64,000 bases of DNA, taken from NCBI GenBank assembly GCA_020465985.1, contig JAANYP010001201.1, positions 50,204-114,203 of the forward strand. Reading direction: 5' to 3'. Below, one piece after another: positions 48,241 through 60,669 of the stretch. Positions within the stretch are counted from its first letter, which is position 1, and the number at the start of each line of letters is the position of its first letter. A program made the translations under genes and the position numbers. This DNA comes from Centrapalus pauciflorus. Lineage: Eukaryota; Streptophyta; Magnoliopsida; Asterales; Asteraceae. The notes below the pieces were generated by a model that was not told where the DNA came from, made no database searches, and saw only the letters and a program-made list of their open reading frames with translations.

Positions 48241-50985
48241 GGGAACTCATCATAGGGATGAGTTCTCCTTCTTCATCAACATTTGTTGATAGACCAGTAA
48301 GATCAACACTAATATTTCCTATCTGGATTGTATCAGCTTGGATACTATCCTCATTGACCATGTTACTTCCAACACTACTGGTTTTTGCAATGTTAGAACT
48401 AGCAGTGTCAGCAGGCCTCATTTTCTCAATTTCAGGACAGTCTTTGGCCATATGCGTCTTCTTCCCACATTTGTAGCATCTTCTCTTTTTAGACTTTTTG
48501 GAAGAAGTACTTCCAGAAACACATTCTGGAACATTTTTGTTGAACTTCTCAGCAGGTTTAGCAAACTTATTACTATTTTTAGAAGAATCAACAGTTTGAG
48601 TAGAAGGCACAACAGCAGCAGCTTTACCTGTGTCCTCTTTCCTCATTTTAGGAGAGCGGAGATCAAATATAGGAGGTTTGATTGGCATTGGTCCTTCTAT
48701 AGGTTTGGGAAACTTATTCCCAACTTTCTCAGGTTGAGCAATGGCTTTGCCTTTGCCCTTATTGAGATGTGATGGATGTTGCCTATCAACATAATCACTG
48801 TTTCTGGTTTTGAAAGACTTACCTTCATTTATAACTAGTTTTCCATTATGATTTAAAAACTTATTTGAAATCATAGCAGATTTACTTTCAACATGAGACT
48901 TACCCCTGTTGAAAGTAGGCTGCTTACCTTTTGAAAACTTTTTCTCAAAGTGTTCAGCATCAAAAGGATTAACAGGTTTCTTACCATCAGCTTTAGACCC
49001 AGAACTTGTCTTGTTGAAAGGTTTAGTGTCCAAAGCTGCAGTTTGAACTTGTTTTCCCTTCTTTTGCTTGTGTGAACCAGCTGTGCACTTAGCAGACTGA
49101 TTTGATGGAGAACACATTTCATCATCAGTTTTTAGAACTTTTTCACACAAGCTGTCAGTGTTTTGAGGCCTGACAAACCTATTTGTTGAGACTAGCTTTC
49201 CATTAAGTCTCTAAATGAAAGTACTTGGAAGCTCACTAAGAGTGGATAAGTCTTTTTCCAGATTATTTATCTCAACGATTGAAGCTGCTGTATCAAGATC
49301 CCCTCCAAGATAGGCTTGGATTTGAGTAGGGATTTGTTGACTGATACAATGATTGACTTTCTGTGCAGATTGACACCAAGAGTTAACAATCTTTTGAAGC
49401 TTGGCATGCTTTGTGTCTGTTTCTCTCTTTTCTTCTAGTAAAATGGAATTGATGTGTTTTACTTCATCAAGTTCAGTTTCCAACTTATCGAAGCTGTCCA
49501 GTTTATTAGTTTTAATCTCAAGATAGTTTTTAACTTGGAGATCTCAGACAACAAAGCATCATGCTTCTCACTAGCAGCTTTTAGATCAACAAGTAAATAT
49601 TCAAACATTTTTACTTTTTCATCAGAACTGTAATCCATAAAATTTTGTACCTTATACATCATGGTTGGGTTCCAGTTCTCCAAGCTACTGAGAGCCTCAG
49701 CTTCAGCCAGGTCCTGTTTGAAATTGCTTGTTGATGGGACATCAGTGTTGGCCATCAGACAATTGTTATCTTCTTCATCTGATGATGAGTCAGATTCCTC
49801 CCAGACACATGTCTCAGCCATGAGTCCCTTTTGCATGGTGGAAGCCACTGAGTCTTCCAACTTTCTTAGCTCAGCCATGGCCATTAGGTACTTAACCCTG
49901 TAGCCATCATTCTTATTTGTCTTGTATGGATTGGATGTTGAGCCAACAGCTTGAGACACACAGTCAGCAGCTATGTGGCCTGTTTTACCACATTTAAAGC
50001 ACTCAGCCTTAGTTTTGTCAAATGCTTTCTTTTTTATGGCACCTGACTTCTTTTACAGCATCTTTCCACCAAACCACTTCTTATTGAATTTTCTGATAAG
50101 CATAGCAATCATTTGCTCATAATCAAATTCAGTAAGATCTTCACAGTCTTCTTCCTCAGTCGATTCCTCCATTTCATCATCAGCCTGTTGATCAGCTTGT
50201 GTGAACACATCACACACCGGACCAGCAGGTTGTCTCAAGCTGGCCACAAAGGCAACACCTCTTTTGGACATCTCCAAGGCATTTCTTTTCTACTGCCTTG
50301 ATTGCTCATCATTTAGTAAGGATCCATACAGATTTACAAGATCCATACCTTTGATGGTGCCTGAGTTTCTTAGGATAGTAGAAAAATAATTCCATTCCTC
50401 AGGCAGAATGTCCAAAAACTTGTTTACCAGAGTTAAGTTGTCCTTGGTGATCCCAACAGCTTTGAGATCATTGATTAGAGCAGTGAATCTGGTATAAGTT
50501 TCAATGAGAGACTCATTTGGCTTTGTAAAGAAGAGTTCATACTGTCTAACAAGATTGTTGATCCTTGTTATCCAGTGTGATAGTGGGACCATCATAGACG
50601 GTACATAAAGTATCCCATATCTCCTTTGCAGTCTTCATTTTCTCAACATGTTTGAACACATCGTCGGGAAGAGAAATAACCAGGTTGTTCCTGGCCTTTG
50701 CATCAAGAGCAACCAGCCTTTTGTCTTCATCAGACCATTGAGCTTTTGCCTTTTCAAAGGTCCTGATTCAGGAACAGCTCTTTCAGCTGCAAGAGCGATA
50801 GTAGTAACGGAAGTTGGCACATAGGGACCTTCCATTACTATCTCTGGCAGTTGTACATCCAGATTCTCCAAATAGAGCATCATTCTGCACTTCCAACTAG
50901 AGAAATTCTGATGATTGAACTTGGGAGGTTTTGCCATTGAACCGTTGTCATAGTAGGAGGAAGAGCTGGCCGCACTATTGTCCAT
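48215..50985 (-). pseudogene. gag: Copia gag of B, full length, several frameshifts
   Basis: The start at 50983-50985 gives MDNSAASSSSYYDNGSMAKP. The gag core (FSSWKCRMMLYLE; NLVRQYELFF; LVNKFLDILPEEWNYFST) spans 50290-50985. Next comes a charged region with EESTEEEDCEDLTEF (about 50130). A first CCHC knuckle (FKCGKTGHIAADC, about 49960-50010) follows. A helical, probably coiled-coil part with DSDSSSDEEDN-like acidic runs covers 49211-49959. A Lys-rich basic region follows (48500-49100), and a second knuckle (CYKCGKKTHMAKDC, about 48430-48480) lies near the end. Shifts occur near 50767, 50570, 50280, 49470 and 49180, and extra stops are present. At more than 900 codons it is long for a Copia gag, as in Sireviruses. 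Confidence 0.85.
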
Positions 50986-51031
50986 GGGGAAATAGGGAGA
51001 ATGAGAGATCTAGAGTTAACACACACTCTAT

Positions 51032-51047
51032 CTGCTCTGGTACCAGT
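51032..51047 (-). promoter_or_regulatory. Primer binding site of B
   Basis: The minus strand reads ACTGGTACCAGAGCAG, one change from the A2 site (TATC to TACC), next to the 5' LTR. Confidence 0.88.
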
Positions 51048-51823
51048 TGTAGGTCCCAAAAGGTTTTCCTAATATGTTGCTCTAAGTTGTAGAGGGGGGG
51101 TGAATACAGCTATTTAAAATTCAACACACTTTTCTCAATGTTTGTGTATATTATCAACAAGTGTTAATTACAAACAAGCCTGCACTGCGGAATGGTTTAA
51201 GCTGAGACGACAGATACAACAGATGTTTAACTAATCTAAGACACACTCAGACTAGACATAATGAATAAACTCACTAATATGAACTCACTGTTTACAAGAC
51301 AGACAGATGAACAGCTTGAATAAGAACAGCTTGGACACACGTTACTGTTTTATTCAAGCAGACTTGCATGCATGAAAACACACTTCTTTGCACGTTCTGA
51401 ATATCACACTCTTGGTTATCTCACATTCCTTAGAAGCTTCCTTTTATACTCTCACTGAGAATCTCAGTGAAGCTTCCTCATTGGACATAGAGATAGTGGG
51501 ATGTCTTTCCAATAAGACAAAACAACTTTTTGGTACGTTCTGACAAAGCAGAATTGTCTTTACATTGAAGAATTTTTTGTCTTTTCCTTTTTGTCTCTGT
51601 TGTAGAAGGCTTTAACTAAAAGAGGAATGTCAACTTTAAACCTTTCATCTTCTGTTATGGCCATTTTGATATAAGAAATGGTCTGTCACCCATTTCAAAT
51701 ATTCACTTTATCTGTATGTAACAGAAAAGCGTAGGCAGTCTTTGCAGCTTCTGTTTTTCCACTTTGTCTTCGACTTTTTAAACTGATCTTGTAGTCTAAA
51801 ACAATACATGAGGACATGGAAAC
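51048..51823 (-). repeat. 5' LTR of B, interrupted by element D
   Basis: Matches 38591 to about 39356 and stops at GACATGGAAAC, where Copia D starts. The remaining 320 bp should follow the 3' LTR of D outside the window. TATA box at 51440-51448. Confidence 0.9.
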
Positions 51824-52595
51824 TGTTGGAATTAGTGTCCAAGTCACAATTATTTGTAAACATATTGTTATCAGGCTGGATCCTTTTTGGGTGCATGCAA
51901 TGAATTGTAAAGAGAAGATGATTAACTTAAATATATAATGTTAATTAGTTTGTTAATTTATTATGTTTAATAAATTAATTAGAAACTAAATAATTGATTA
52001 TATTTGATTAATGGGTTACTTTGTTAATTTATTAATAGTTAATAAATTAACCGGAAGCTAATAGAATTAATTGAGGAAGTACAGGGGCTAAACTGCAATT
52101 AGTTGATAGTCAACAGGGCACCCCCTAAACCCTAACAGGGGGGCCGGCCACCAATCCATCCCACATGGATTTGGGATCAAAAATTTGTAGGTTTCTAAAA
52201 CCTATAAATAGGCAGCCCCTGCCTGCTTCATTCTTCGCTCATTCGATTCTAAGTTCTCTAACGATCACAAGGGATACCAGTTTTTGAGACTCTGAGACCT
52301 AAGCTTAGAAAAGTTATAATTATTTTTTATTTTGTTCATTGGGTGTGAACAACTAGAGGTGATCTTGCTTTAGACGCTTGTTGCTCGATTCAGAGGCTGT
52401 TCGTGAAATCGTTCTTCGTGGAGAAAATTACGAATTTTCTCAAGGTTAGTTTTTCTTATTCATCTCTTTATTTTAATTATTAGTTGCTTAGCTTGTTTGG
52501 TTAGATCCTTAAGGTTTTATACTCTTGCATAGTTAGGTTATTTAATTTTCCGCAAAGTTTTAATTTAACCTAGCAAAGGTATAGGAAACCCAACA
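51824..52595 (+). repeat. 5' LTR of Copia element D
   Basis: 772 bp from TGTTGGAATT to AAACCCAACA, perfect TGTTG/CAACA inverted ends. A clear TATA box CCTATAAATAGG lies at 52201-52212. The likely target duplication is GAAAC (51819-51823), second copy outside the window. Confidence 0.88.
52201..52212 (+). promoter_or_regulatory. TATA box in LTR D
   Basis: CCTATAAATAGG, followed by GGCAGCCCCTGCC. It would place transcription start near 52235. Confidence 0.7.
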
Positions 52596-52596
52596 G

Positions 52597-52608
52597 TGGT
52601 ATCAGAAC
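52597..52608 (+). promoter_or_regulatory. Primer binding site of D
   Basis: TGGTATCAGAAC directly after the LTR end plus one base; a variant of the initiator Met-tRNA site. Confidence 0.88.
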
Positions 52609-52985
52609 GGTTAACCTAACGAGCTTTGCACTAATTTTGAGATGATAACTTGTTCTTAAATTTAGAAATTTGTTTTGATTAATTTTTGGAATTTTGATTT
52701 AATTTTAATGGTGTTTTTAATTTTAAATTAAATTGTTTAAACTTAAAATTAATTTTTAAATATTAAATAAATCTGAAAAATTAATTAAAAATTAATTTTT
52801 TGAAATTTTCGGAGTAAAATTCGTTTTTTGATAATTATTTAATTTTTAAAATAGTTTTTAAATATTAAATTAATTGTCTAAATTTTGAAAATTGTTTTTC
52901 ATATTTATCTTCAAATTTTCGGATTTTTAAAAGGTTTTAAATGGATAAATCTGAAATATTAAATAAATTATTATTTTATTAATTT
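52609..52985 (+). other. Leader of D, first part
   Basis: Very AT-rich untranslated sequence with no gene. It ends in AATTT (52981-52985), the left copy of the target duplication of Gypsy E, and continues at 61720. Confidence 0.8.
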
Positions 52986-54249
52986 TGTGACACCCTTGCC
53001 ACAATAAACCACCATTACAATACACCCAGGATTAATCACCAATATTCAAATTACATAATGATCTGAAGGCTTAAAGTGCGGAAGCAATAAAACATAAAAT
53101 AGAATAATACAAATTTGTGTTCAACACCCTACGATACTACATAGGTTACACGTCTAAATCTACAAACTCAAAAGTATTACATCATTCCAAATTTTATTAC
53201 ATCAGTAATTCCATAATCCAAATACCGAGATGGACAGTAGAAATCTTCAACTACTTCAACAAGCGTCCTAGCTAGATGGTCCCGCCGCCGATTTCCCTTT
53301 TCCTGTAAAAATGTAACAACTGAGGGGTAAGCGAATGCTTAGTGAATACCATATGATTTTACACATTCTACAAATCTTTATGATGCCACCCAGAGTAACC
53401 GCGGTAACACATACCGTATACTCCATACGTACCCAAGGTACGCAAACCTGAGCCCGCAGCCCCTTCGAGTTGACACTCGGCATAAGAAAAACCAACCATC
53501 TGAGGTAGACATTACATCGGGGATGACTTACTGTCTATCCTGACCATAGAGGTGTCAAACTCTTGGTCATATAACACAGTAACATCAGAGTACAGATGCG
53601 ACCACGCAGGTCCATCAATAGGATGCACAACAAATGAAAGGACATGCAACAAGTATGAATGTGCATCAATATATACGCTAGTTAGTAGAGTGCCAAACGA
53701 AAATGAAACAACATGACTCAGCAGGCAGAGCAAACATAAAGCAGATGCAGACATGCTAAAATCAAAGGTACTCACAGTGGGTGCGTTATTAAACTTTAAG
53801 TTATCTTATATCTCCTCGGGCTTTCAACCGGATCACAAAGTACCCCACTGTGGGTTAAACAACACCACAAGGGACCTGTTTACATTCCATAAGTAAAACA
53901 TATCATAAACATGTTCCTCAACAAATGTACATCAAGTTGTATAATTAAAAGTATTACAACAGTCGGAACCGTCATCCGAAACTCATATTTAAATCCTCTT
54001 ACTTGATGGTTTTATTATTCTCAATTAATCCCCTCATTAATACCATCAATCTCTGGTTTAATAATAAGTTCCATCAACTTTCTCAAATTAATGCGTCAAT
54101 CCTTCGAAATTATAATCCGAAATTATACCTTAGATCCCCAATTTCTGGGATTGCCAATTTGTCCAGAATTTATCATTATATATTACTGAATTTAAGAAGG
54201 TCCGACCGTTTCTATTTTATTTTCAAAAATCAAACCCCAACTGAGATGA

Positions 54250-54419
<170 letters not shown>

Positions 54420-54532
54420 CTCTTTTTTTTCAATTAAAATAAAAAGGGGAATACCGAAACTTTCAAAGGTTTCGGTAATCACCATTTATAGTTTCGGTAT
54501 ATTGGGGTGGGTTTTCAGTACATGTTGTGATA

Positions 54533-54836
54533 GTTTCACCATCAAAGGTTTCACTAAAAAGTTTCACTATCAAAGGTTTCACTAAAAAGTTTCACCATCA
54601 AGGTTTCACTAAAAAGTTTCACCATCAAAGGTTTCACTAAAAAGTTTCACTATCAAGGTTTCACTAAAAAGTTTCACAATCAAGGGTTTCACTAAAAAGT
54701 TTCACCATCAAAGGTTTCACTAAAAAGTTTCACCATCAAGGTTTCACTAAAAAGTTTCACCATCAAAGGTTTCACTAAAAAGTTTCACTATCAAAGGTTT
54801 CACTAAAAAGTTTCACCATCAAGGTTTCACTAAAAT
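54533..54836. repeat. GTTTCAC minisatellite, 11 units of 27-28 bp
   Basis: Each unit is GTTTCAC(C/T/A)ATCAA(A)G followed by GTTTCACTAAAAA. Both halves begin with GTTTCAC, so the array is a 13/14-15 bp alternation. Confidence 0.95.
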
Positions 54837-55862
54837 GTTTCAGTAGTATGTACCGAAACCTTTTGTAGTCTCGGTAGGTTTCATTATACCGAAACCTTTA
54901 GAGAGTTTCGGTACATGTGATGGTTTCGGTACATAAAGGTTTCAGTAGTGTGGGTTTCTGTACTATGTGAGTTTCAGTATCATGTACCGAAACTTCCAAG
55001 TTTCACTAATATGGGTTTCGGTAGAGGGTTTCGGTATATGTACCGAAACCTTTAAGGTTTCGGTACCTCCAAACTTGTCTCGGTACCATGTAAACGCACA
55101 GTACGCATACTTGTAAATTTTTTTACAATCATACTTATAACTCGATTTAGGACCCAAAAATTTGTACATAACTTCTACAACACTAGATTTACACAAACCC
55201 ATCAAAATATTTGACATGCATCAACATTTTGAATCCTCAATCTCAGATTCGGTTTTCATCCAAAACTAAACCATAAACCCTTAAATTCGAAATTTTTGAG
55301 AGATATTTACCTTAAATCGATGCTTGTAGTGTTTATAGTTCCTCCAATGCAACCCGAATCCAAGTTTTCAGCTACCAATTTGAGGTTTTATTTGATTCTT
55401 GATTTGAGATAAAGAACCCGTGGGTTTTTCTTTTAAAGAGAGAGCAGAGAGTTGAGATTTTGTTGAAATGAAAGACTTTGAAGTCTTTTATTTCCAACTT
55501 TTGGCTATTAAATCCTTTAACCCCTCAACTTATCTATCTTTCATCAAATAAAGATTCCCCTCTTTATTTCATCATCATTATAATTTTTAATCGTCATTCT
55601 AAATAATTATACTTCGAAATTCTAAAATTTCTTAATTCCTTAAAATAGCAACCAACTTCTTAAACTCCATTAAATAAAGATTCAATCTTTATTTTACCCT
55701 TTCAACCACTTAATAATAATTATATTAACTTAATAAATTGAAATTATCAATTTCTAAATCAAACAACCAACTTTTATAATTATTCCAAATGCAATCCAAC
55801 TTAAATTAAAAATTTAAACTAATAAACCACAAATACAATAATTTAATTTCTAGGATGTTACA

Positions 55863-57346
55863 GCATGGGCTCCACCACGCTCAAACTTCGTCCTCGAAGT
55901 TACTTGTATTCGAACAGATTCGTTTACTTATTCAACATATCGGCTTTTATCTCCCATGTATGGTTTACTCCTTTGTGATGCTTCCAACGTATTAACACTA
56001 GTTTAATCTTTTTGATCCTTAACTTTCTGATGTTAGTATTCAAAACACATACATGTTTCTCAACATATACTAACCTTTCTTGAATTTTAATTTGGTATAA
56101 TCAGCCAATCTTCATTACCAGTTGTGAAGATTTCATACAGCTTTCCACATGAAACACCATGTGTTAATTCAATACTTCCTTAGGAAAATTCCAAATGACT
56201 CGACTGATTCCTAAATTTTCTGTTATTCTAAATAAGCCAATACACCTTGGTGTCAATCTTGTCTCTTTTTACAGAACAAGTTTCAACCCTCATCGGTGAT
56301 ACTTTCAACTACACTCAATTATTTATCTTATAACTGATCAGTTTATATCTATTACCATGGTAACACTTTTGTGATAATGCAGACATAACAATCATAGTTC
56401 CTTCGATTTCTTTCCAACATGTAGGACTTCTACATTTCTTTGCGTGCAAAACTTTAAACATGGTCTTCTTTACTTTATCATGATAACTAGTGTTATTCGG
56501 AATTCCCATCTAATCCATTGATCTTTTCAGTTTATACTTAAATCCAAAATACATTATATTGTCATATATGCCGATATGAAAATAATCCATCCATTCTGAT
56601 CTTCTATCGGTTGCTGGTAAGTTTTACTCGTAGCCATGTTAATGTCGCATTTCTCTTACATTTCGGTAGATGCATGAAAATACGAACAACAAGTTATTAG
56701 AGAAACTCCAGGGATCAATTCAACATATAAGACTACTTCTTCAATCATTAAAGTACAATCATGATACACATGATCTACTTTAACTAATGTGTTACTAAAT
56801 AATTTCAACATCAATCATAACCTTTTTAAGCTTAAAATAATCAACACAATATACCTTACCGTTCCCTTTTTAATACAAGTTGATGCTATTTTGCTTTATG
56901 ATAACCATTACAAGTTGTTATCAATCCCTCAAACATATCATCTATGATACTAATACAATTATTCCCATTCTTTAACCTATTATAGTCAAGCTTAATCTTT
57001 ATTACAACTTCCAAACTCGTTCACAAATTCCAGGATATTTAAAGCATCTTTTCCAATTCAAAGCTTCAAAATCCATTTTGGCTATTCATCTAATGCGTAT
57101 TCATATACTCGAGTATTCTCATTTACAAACATAATCATACCTATATTTGTAACAGCTTTTCATAATACTTAAGTTTATGTTATCTTCAAAATCATAAAAC
57201 TTCAATGAAGTATTACATATAGAATCTTAAAGTACTCTTCTACAATGACCCATTTTTCCTCAATTATAACAAACATCGGTCCTTCTTGGCATTTGTTATT
57301 CTTATTTACAATGTCGACATCTTCTACATTTATTATGTTAAATTCA
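55863..57346 (-). pseudogene. Compact pol remnant of Gypsy E
   Basis: Only about 1.5 kb lies between gag and the 3' LTR, where an autonomous relative would carry over 3 kb of pol. Traces in order: an integrase end at 56315-56509 (NNTSYHDKVKKTMFKVLHA and KKCRSPTCWKE, matching the F1 part NNSYHATIKKASFEALYG) and a chromodomain end near 55950-56080 (IRWKHHKGVNHTW by eye, with stops). The last bases before the LTR (GAGGACGAAGTTTGAGCGTGG) match F1 well. No RT or RNase H was recognised. The rest is AT-rich and unassigned. Confidence 0.7.
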
Positions 57347-58663
57347 CTAAATACTATGTTTAGTTATACTTGACATAGAATCAAACATCACTTTTGCAAG
57401 CAAAGAGTTAACTATAAACGTACCCGCATCCACCTCTGGGTTTTCCCTAGCTTCCTCCGCGATAATCTGAAATGCACTAGCCTGTCCCCTTTGTGGTTGG
57501 TTCCGGCGGTTGACTGAACCACCACTTGATCCTCCAAATGATCGAGTCGAAGATGGAGCAGCAGCTGTTGGAGCATTCTTTCGACAATCCCTGCTATAGT
57601 GCCCCCACACACCACATTTATGGCAGGCATCCGATCTTCGTGGGCATTCATTTTGGTAATGGCCCAATTCTCCACAGCAAAAACATGCACGCCCCTTAGT
57701 ACATTTGCTGAAATGTTCCAAATGGCATTTATTGCAGTACTGCAGCTCGGTGTTGATGGAGTATGCACGAGCATGACCAGGAGAACTAGACTGCCGACGA
57801 TAAGACTGTTGTGGCGAGTACTGTGATGATCGTGCAGAACCAGAGTAGCCTCCTTCACGTTGACGTTTCGGCGGTGAAGGTTGAGTTGGGTTAGTTGAAG
57901 CAGCAGCAGCAGACCCCATCACATATCCTGACATAATCAGGATCTGTTCTACATTTCTGGCAGCTTCTAGCAGACTAGCAAACGTGGGGTAACGTACGTT
58001 GCTCATCACTCTTCGGATTTCCAAATCAAGACCAACCTCAAATCGGGTAACTTTTCTCTCTTCTGTATCAACCTGATGAGGTGCAAATAAACTTAACCTC
58101 GTGAACTCTACCGCATATTGGGACACAGACTTAGTCCCCTGAATTAGTGTCATGAACTTAGCTTCTAGTCTTCGGCGTTCATCGTCCGGGCAGTATTGTT
58201 GAGTGAAAATTTCAGTAAACTCAGCCCATGTCATTCTAGAAACCTTCTCCATTGTTAAGTCATTCACCATTGAATTCCACCACATTACTGCGTCTTTGGT
58301 GAACATAGCAGTAGCGAACCGGACCATATCCTTCTCAGCACAATCACTGATTCGGTATGTGCGTTCTGTGGCTGTTATCCATTCCAGAGCAGCAACAGCA
58401 TCACCCAGTCCATTAAACTCGACTGCTCCATTCCCCTTAAAATCCTTAAACCGACAACTTCTGGGCTTATTAGATGACCCAATATTGTCATCTTGTTCGT
58501 CATTGTTTCTCTCTCTTTCCTTATTCTTCCTCTTATCTTCTCTTCGTTTAGCTTCGGCCTCATCTCGAGCCCGAAACTGGTCTTGTATCATCCGATTTTG
58601 CTCAGCCATCATGGCTTGCATCATTTCTCTCGTCTCTTCTGGTGTCATTCCTCCTCCAGACAT
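57347..58663 (-). CDS. gag: Gypsy gag of E, continuous 438-codon ORF
   Basis: It starts MSGGGMTPEETREMM and has no internal stop. An N-terminal charged helix with alternating Arg/Lys/Glu runs to about residue 60. The gag core covers about 70-240 (VEFNGLGDAVAALEWI; WAEFTEIFTQQYCPDDERR). A Ser/Pro/Gln/Arg-rich linker covers 255-305, and two intact zinc knuckles follow at about 325-365 (CFCCGELGHYQNEC and CHKCGVWGHYSRDC). It then runs into a protease start, FDSMSSI, where the catalytic Asp-Ser-Gly has become Asp-Ser-Met, and stops 7 codons later. F1 and F2 copies of the same gene are broken. The protein would form particles and package RNA, but without protease, RT and integrase it would need a helper element. 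That the ORF is translated is inferred. Confidence 0.88.
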   Translation of the reverse strand: MSGGGMTPEETREMMQAMMAEQNRMIQDQFRARDEAEAKRREDKRKNKERERNNDEQDDNIGSSNKPRSCRFKDFKGNGAVEFNGLGDAVAALEWITATERTYRISDCAEKDMVRFATAMFTKDAVMWWNSMVNDLTMEKVSRMTWAEFTEIFTQQYCPDDERRRLEAKFMTLIQGTKSVSQYAVEFTRLSLFAPHQVDTEERKVTRFEVGLDLEIRRVMSNVRYPTFASLLEAARNVEQILIMSGYVMGSAAAASTNPTQPSPPKRQREGGYSGSARSSQYSPQQSYRRQSSSPGHARAYSINTELQYCNKCHLEHFSKCTKGRACFCCGELGHYQNECPRRSDACHKCGVWGHYSRDCRKNAPTAAAPSSTRSFGGSSGGSVNRRNQPQRGQASAFQIIAEEARENPEVDAGTFIVNSLLAKVMFDSMSSITKHSI

Positions 58664-58865
58664 GTTCTGAAATACAAAATATATAACTTGTTTAGTAACA
58701 TGTCATTTATTTAAAGACACCACCCATTTGTCCCTTATGATAATCAATGTCCTATGATTACTAGATCGTAACCTATCTTAGTTCAGATCATTACTTAATA
58801 TCACTACATATCATCACTTAATGTTTGAGACCAAGACCTCACGGACACTTGAATCTCAAACTACT

Positions 58866-58877
58866 GCTCTGATACCA
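58866..58877 (-). promoter_or_regulatory. Primer binding site of Gypsy E
   Basis: The minus strand reads TGGTATCAGAGC five to six bases from the LTR end, as in F1 and F2. Confidence 0.88.
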
Positions 58878-60109
58878 TTCCCTGTGACACCCTTGCCACC
58901 ATTACAATACACCCAGGATTAATCACCAATATTCAAATTACATAATGATCTGAAGGCTTAAAGTGCGGAAGCGTGTGTTCAACACCCTACGATGCTACAT
59001 AGGTTACACGTCTAAATCTACAAACTCAAAAGTATTACATCATTCCAAATTTTATTACATCAGTAATTCCATAATCCAAATACCGAGATGGACAGTAGAA
59101 ATCTTCAACTACTTCAACAAGCGTCCTAGCTAGATGGTCCCGCCGCCGATTTCCCTTTTCCTGTAAAAATGTAACAACTGAGGGGTAAGCGAATGCTTAG
59201 TGAATACCATATGATTTTACACATTCTACAAATCTTTATGATGCCACCCAGAGTAACCGCGGTAACACATACCGTATACTCCACACGTACCCAAGGTACG
59301 CAAACCTGAGCCCGCAGCCCCTTCGAGTTGACACTCGGAATAAGAAAAACCAACCATCTGAGGCAGACATTACATCGGGGATGACTTACTGTCTATCTTG
59401 ACCATAGAGGTGTCAAACTCTTGGTCATATAACACAGTAACATCAGAGTACCGATACGACCACGCAGGTCCATCAATAGGATGCACAACAAATGAAAGGA
59501 CATGCAACAAGTATGAATGTGCATCAATATATACGCTAGTTAGTAGAGTGTCAAACGAAAATGAAACAACATGCCTCAGCAGGCAGAGCAAACATAAAAG
59601 CAGATGCAGACATGCTAATATCAAAGGTACTCACAGTGGGTGCGTTACTAAACTTTAAGTTATCTTATATCTCCTCGGGCTTTCAACCGGATCATAAAGT
59701 ACCCCACTGTGGGTTAAACAACACCACAAGGGACCTGTTTACATTCCATAAGTAAAACATATCATAAACATGTTCCTCAACAAATGTACATCAAGTTGTA
59801 TAATTAAAAGTATTACAACAGTCGGAACCGTCATCCGAAACTCATATTTAAATCCTCTCACTTGATGGTTTTATTATTCTCAATTAATCCCCTCATTAAT
59901 ACCATCAATCTCTGGTTTAATAATAAGTTCCATCAACTTTCTCAAATTAATGCGTCAATCCTTCGAAATTATAATCCGAAATTATACCTTAGATCCCCAA
60001 TTTCTGGGATTGCCAATTTGTCCAGAATTTATCATTATATATTACTGAATTTAAGAAGGTCCGACCGTTTCTATTTTATTTTCAAAAATCAAACCCCAAC
60101 CGAGATGAC

Positions 60110-60140
60110 TATATATATATACACACATATATATATATTC

Positions 60141-60222
<82 letters not shown>
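60110..60222. repeat. TA microsatellite in the right E LTR
   Basis: (TA)n with a short CACACA and one TTCCTT break; the partner of 54250-54415. Confidence 0.95.
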
Positions 60223-60228
<6 letters not shown>

Positions 60229-60337
60229 CTCTTTTTCAATAAAAATAAAAAGGGGAATACCGAAACTTTCAAAGGTTTCGGTAATCACCATTTATAGTTT
60301 CGGTATATTGGGGTGGGTTTCAGTACATGTTGTGATA

Positions 60338-60669
60338 GTTTCACCATCAAAGGTTTCACTAAAAAGTTTCACTATCAAAGGTTTCACTAAAAAGTTTCAC
60401 CATCAAGGTTTCACTAAAAAGTTTCACAATCAAAGGTTTCACTAAAAAGTTTCACTATCAAGGTTTCACTAAAAAGTTTCACAATCAAAGGTTTCACTAA
60501 AAAGTTTCACCATCAAAGGTTTCACTAAAAAGTTTCACCATCAAGGTTTCACTAAAAAGTTTCACCATCAAAGGTTTCACTAAAAAGTTTCACTATCAAA
60601 GGTTTCACTAAAAAGTTTCACTATCAAAGGTTTCACTAAAAAGTTTCACCATCAAGGTTTCACTAAAAA
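60338..60669. repeat. GTTTCAC minisatellite, 12 units
   Basis: Same array as at 54533 but with one more unit and some swapped variants, showing unit gain or loss after insertion. Confidence 0.95.
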
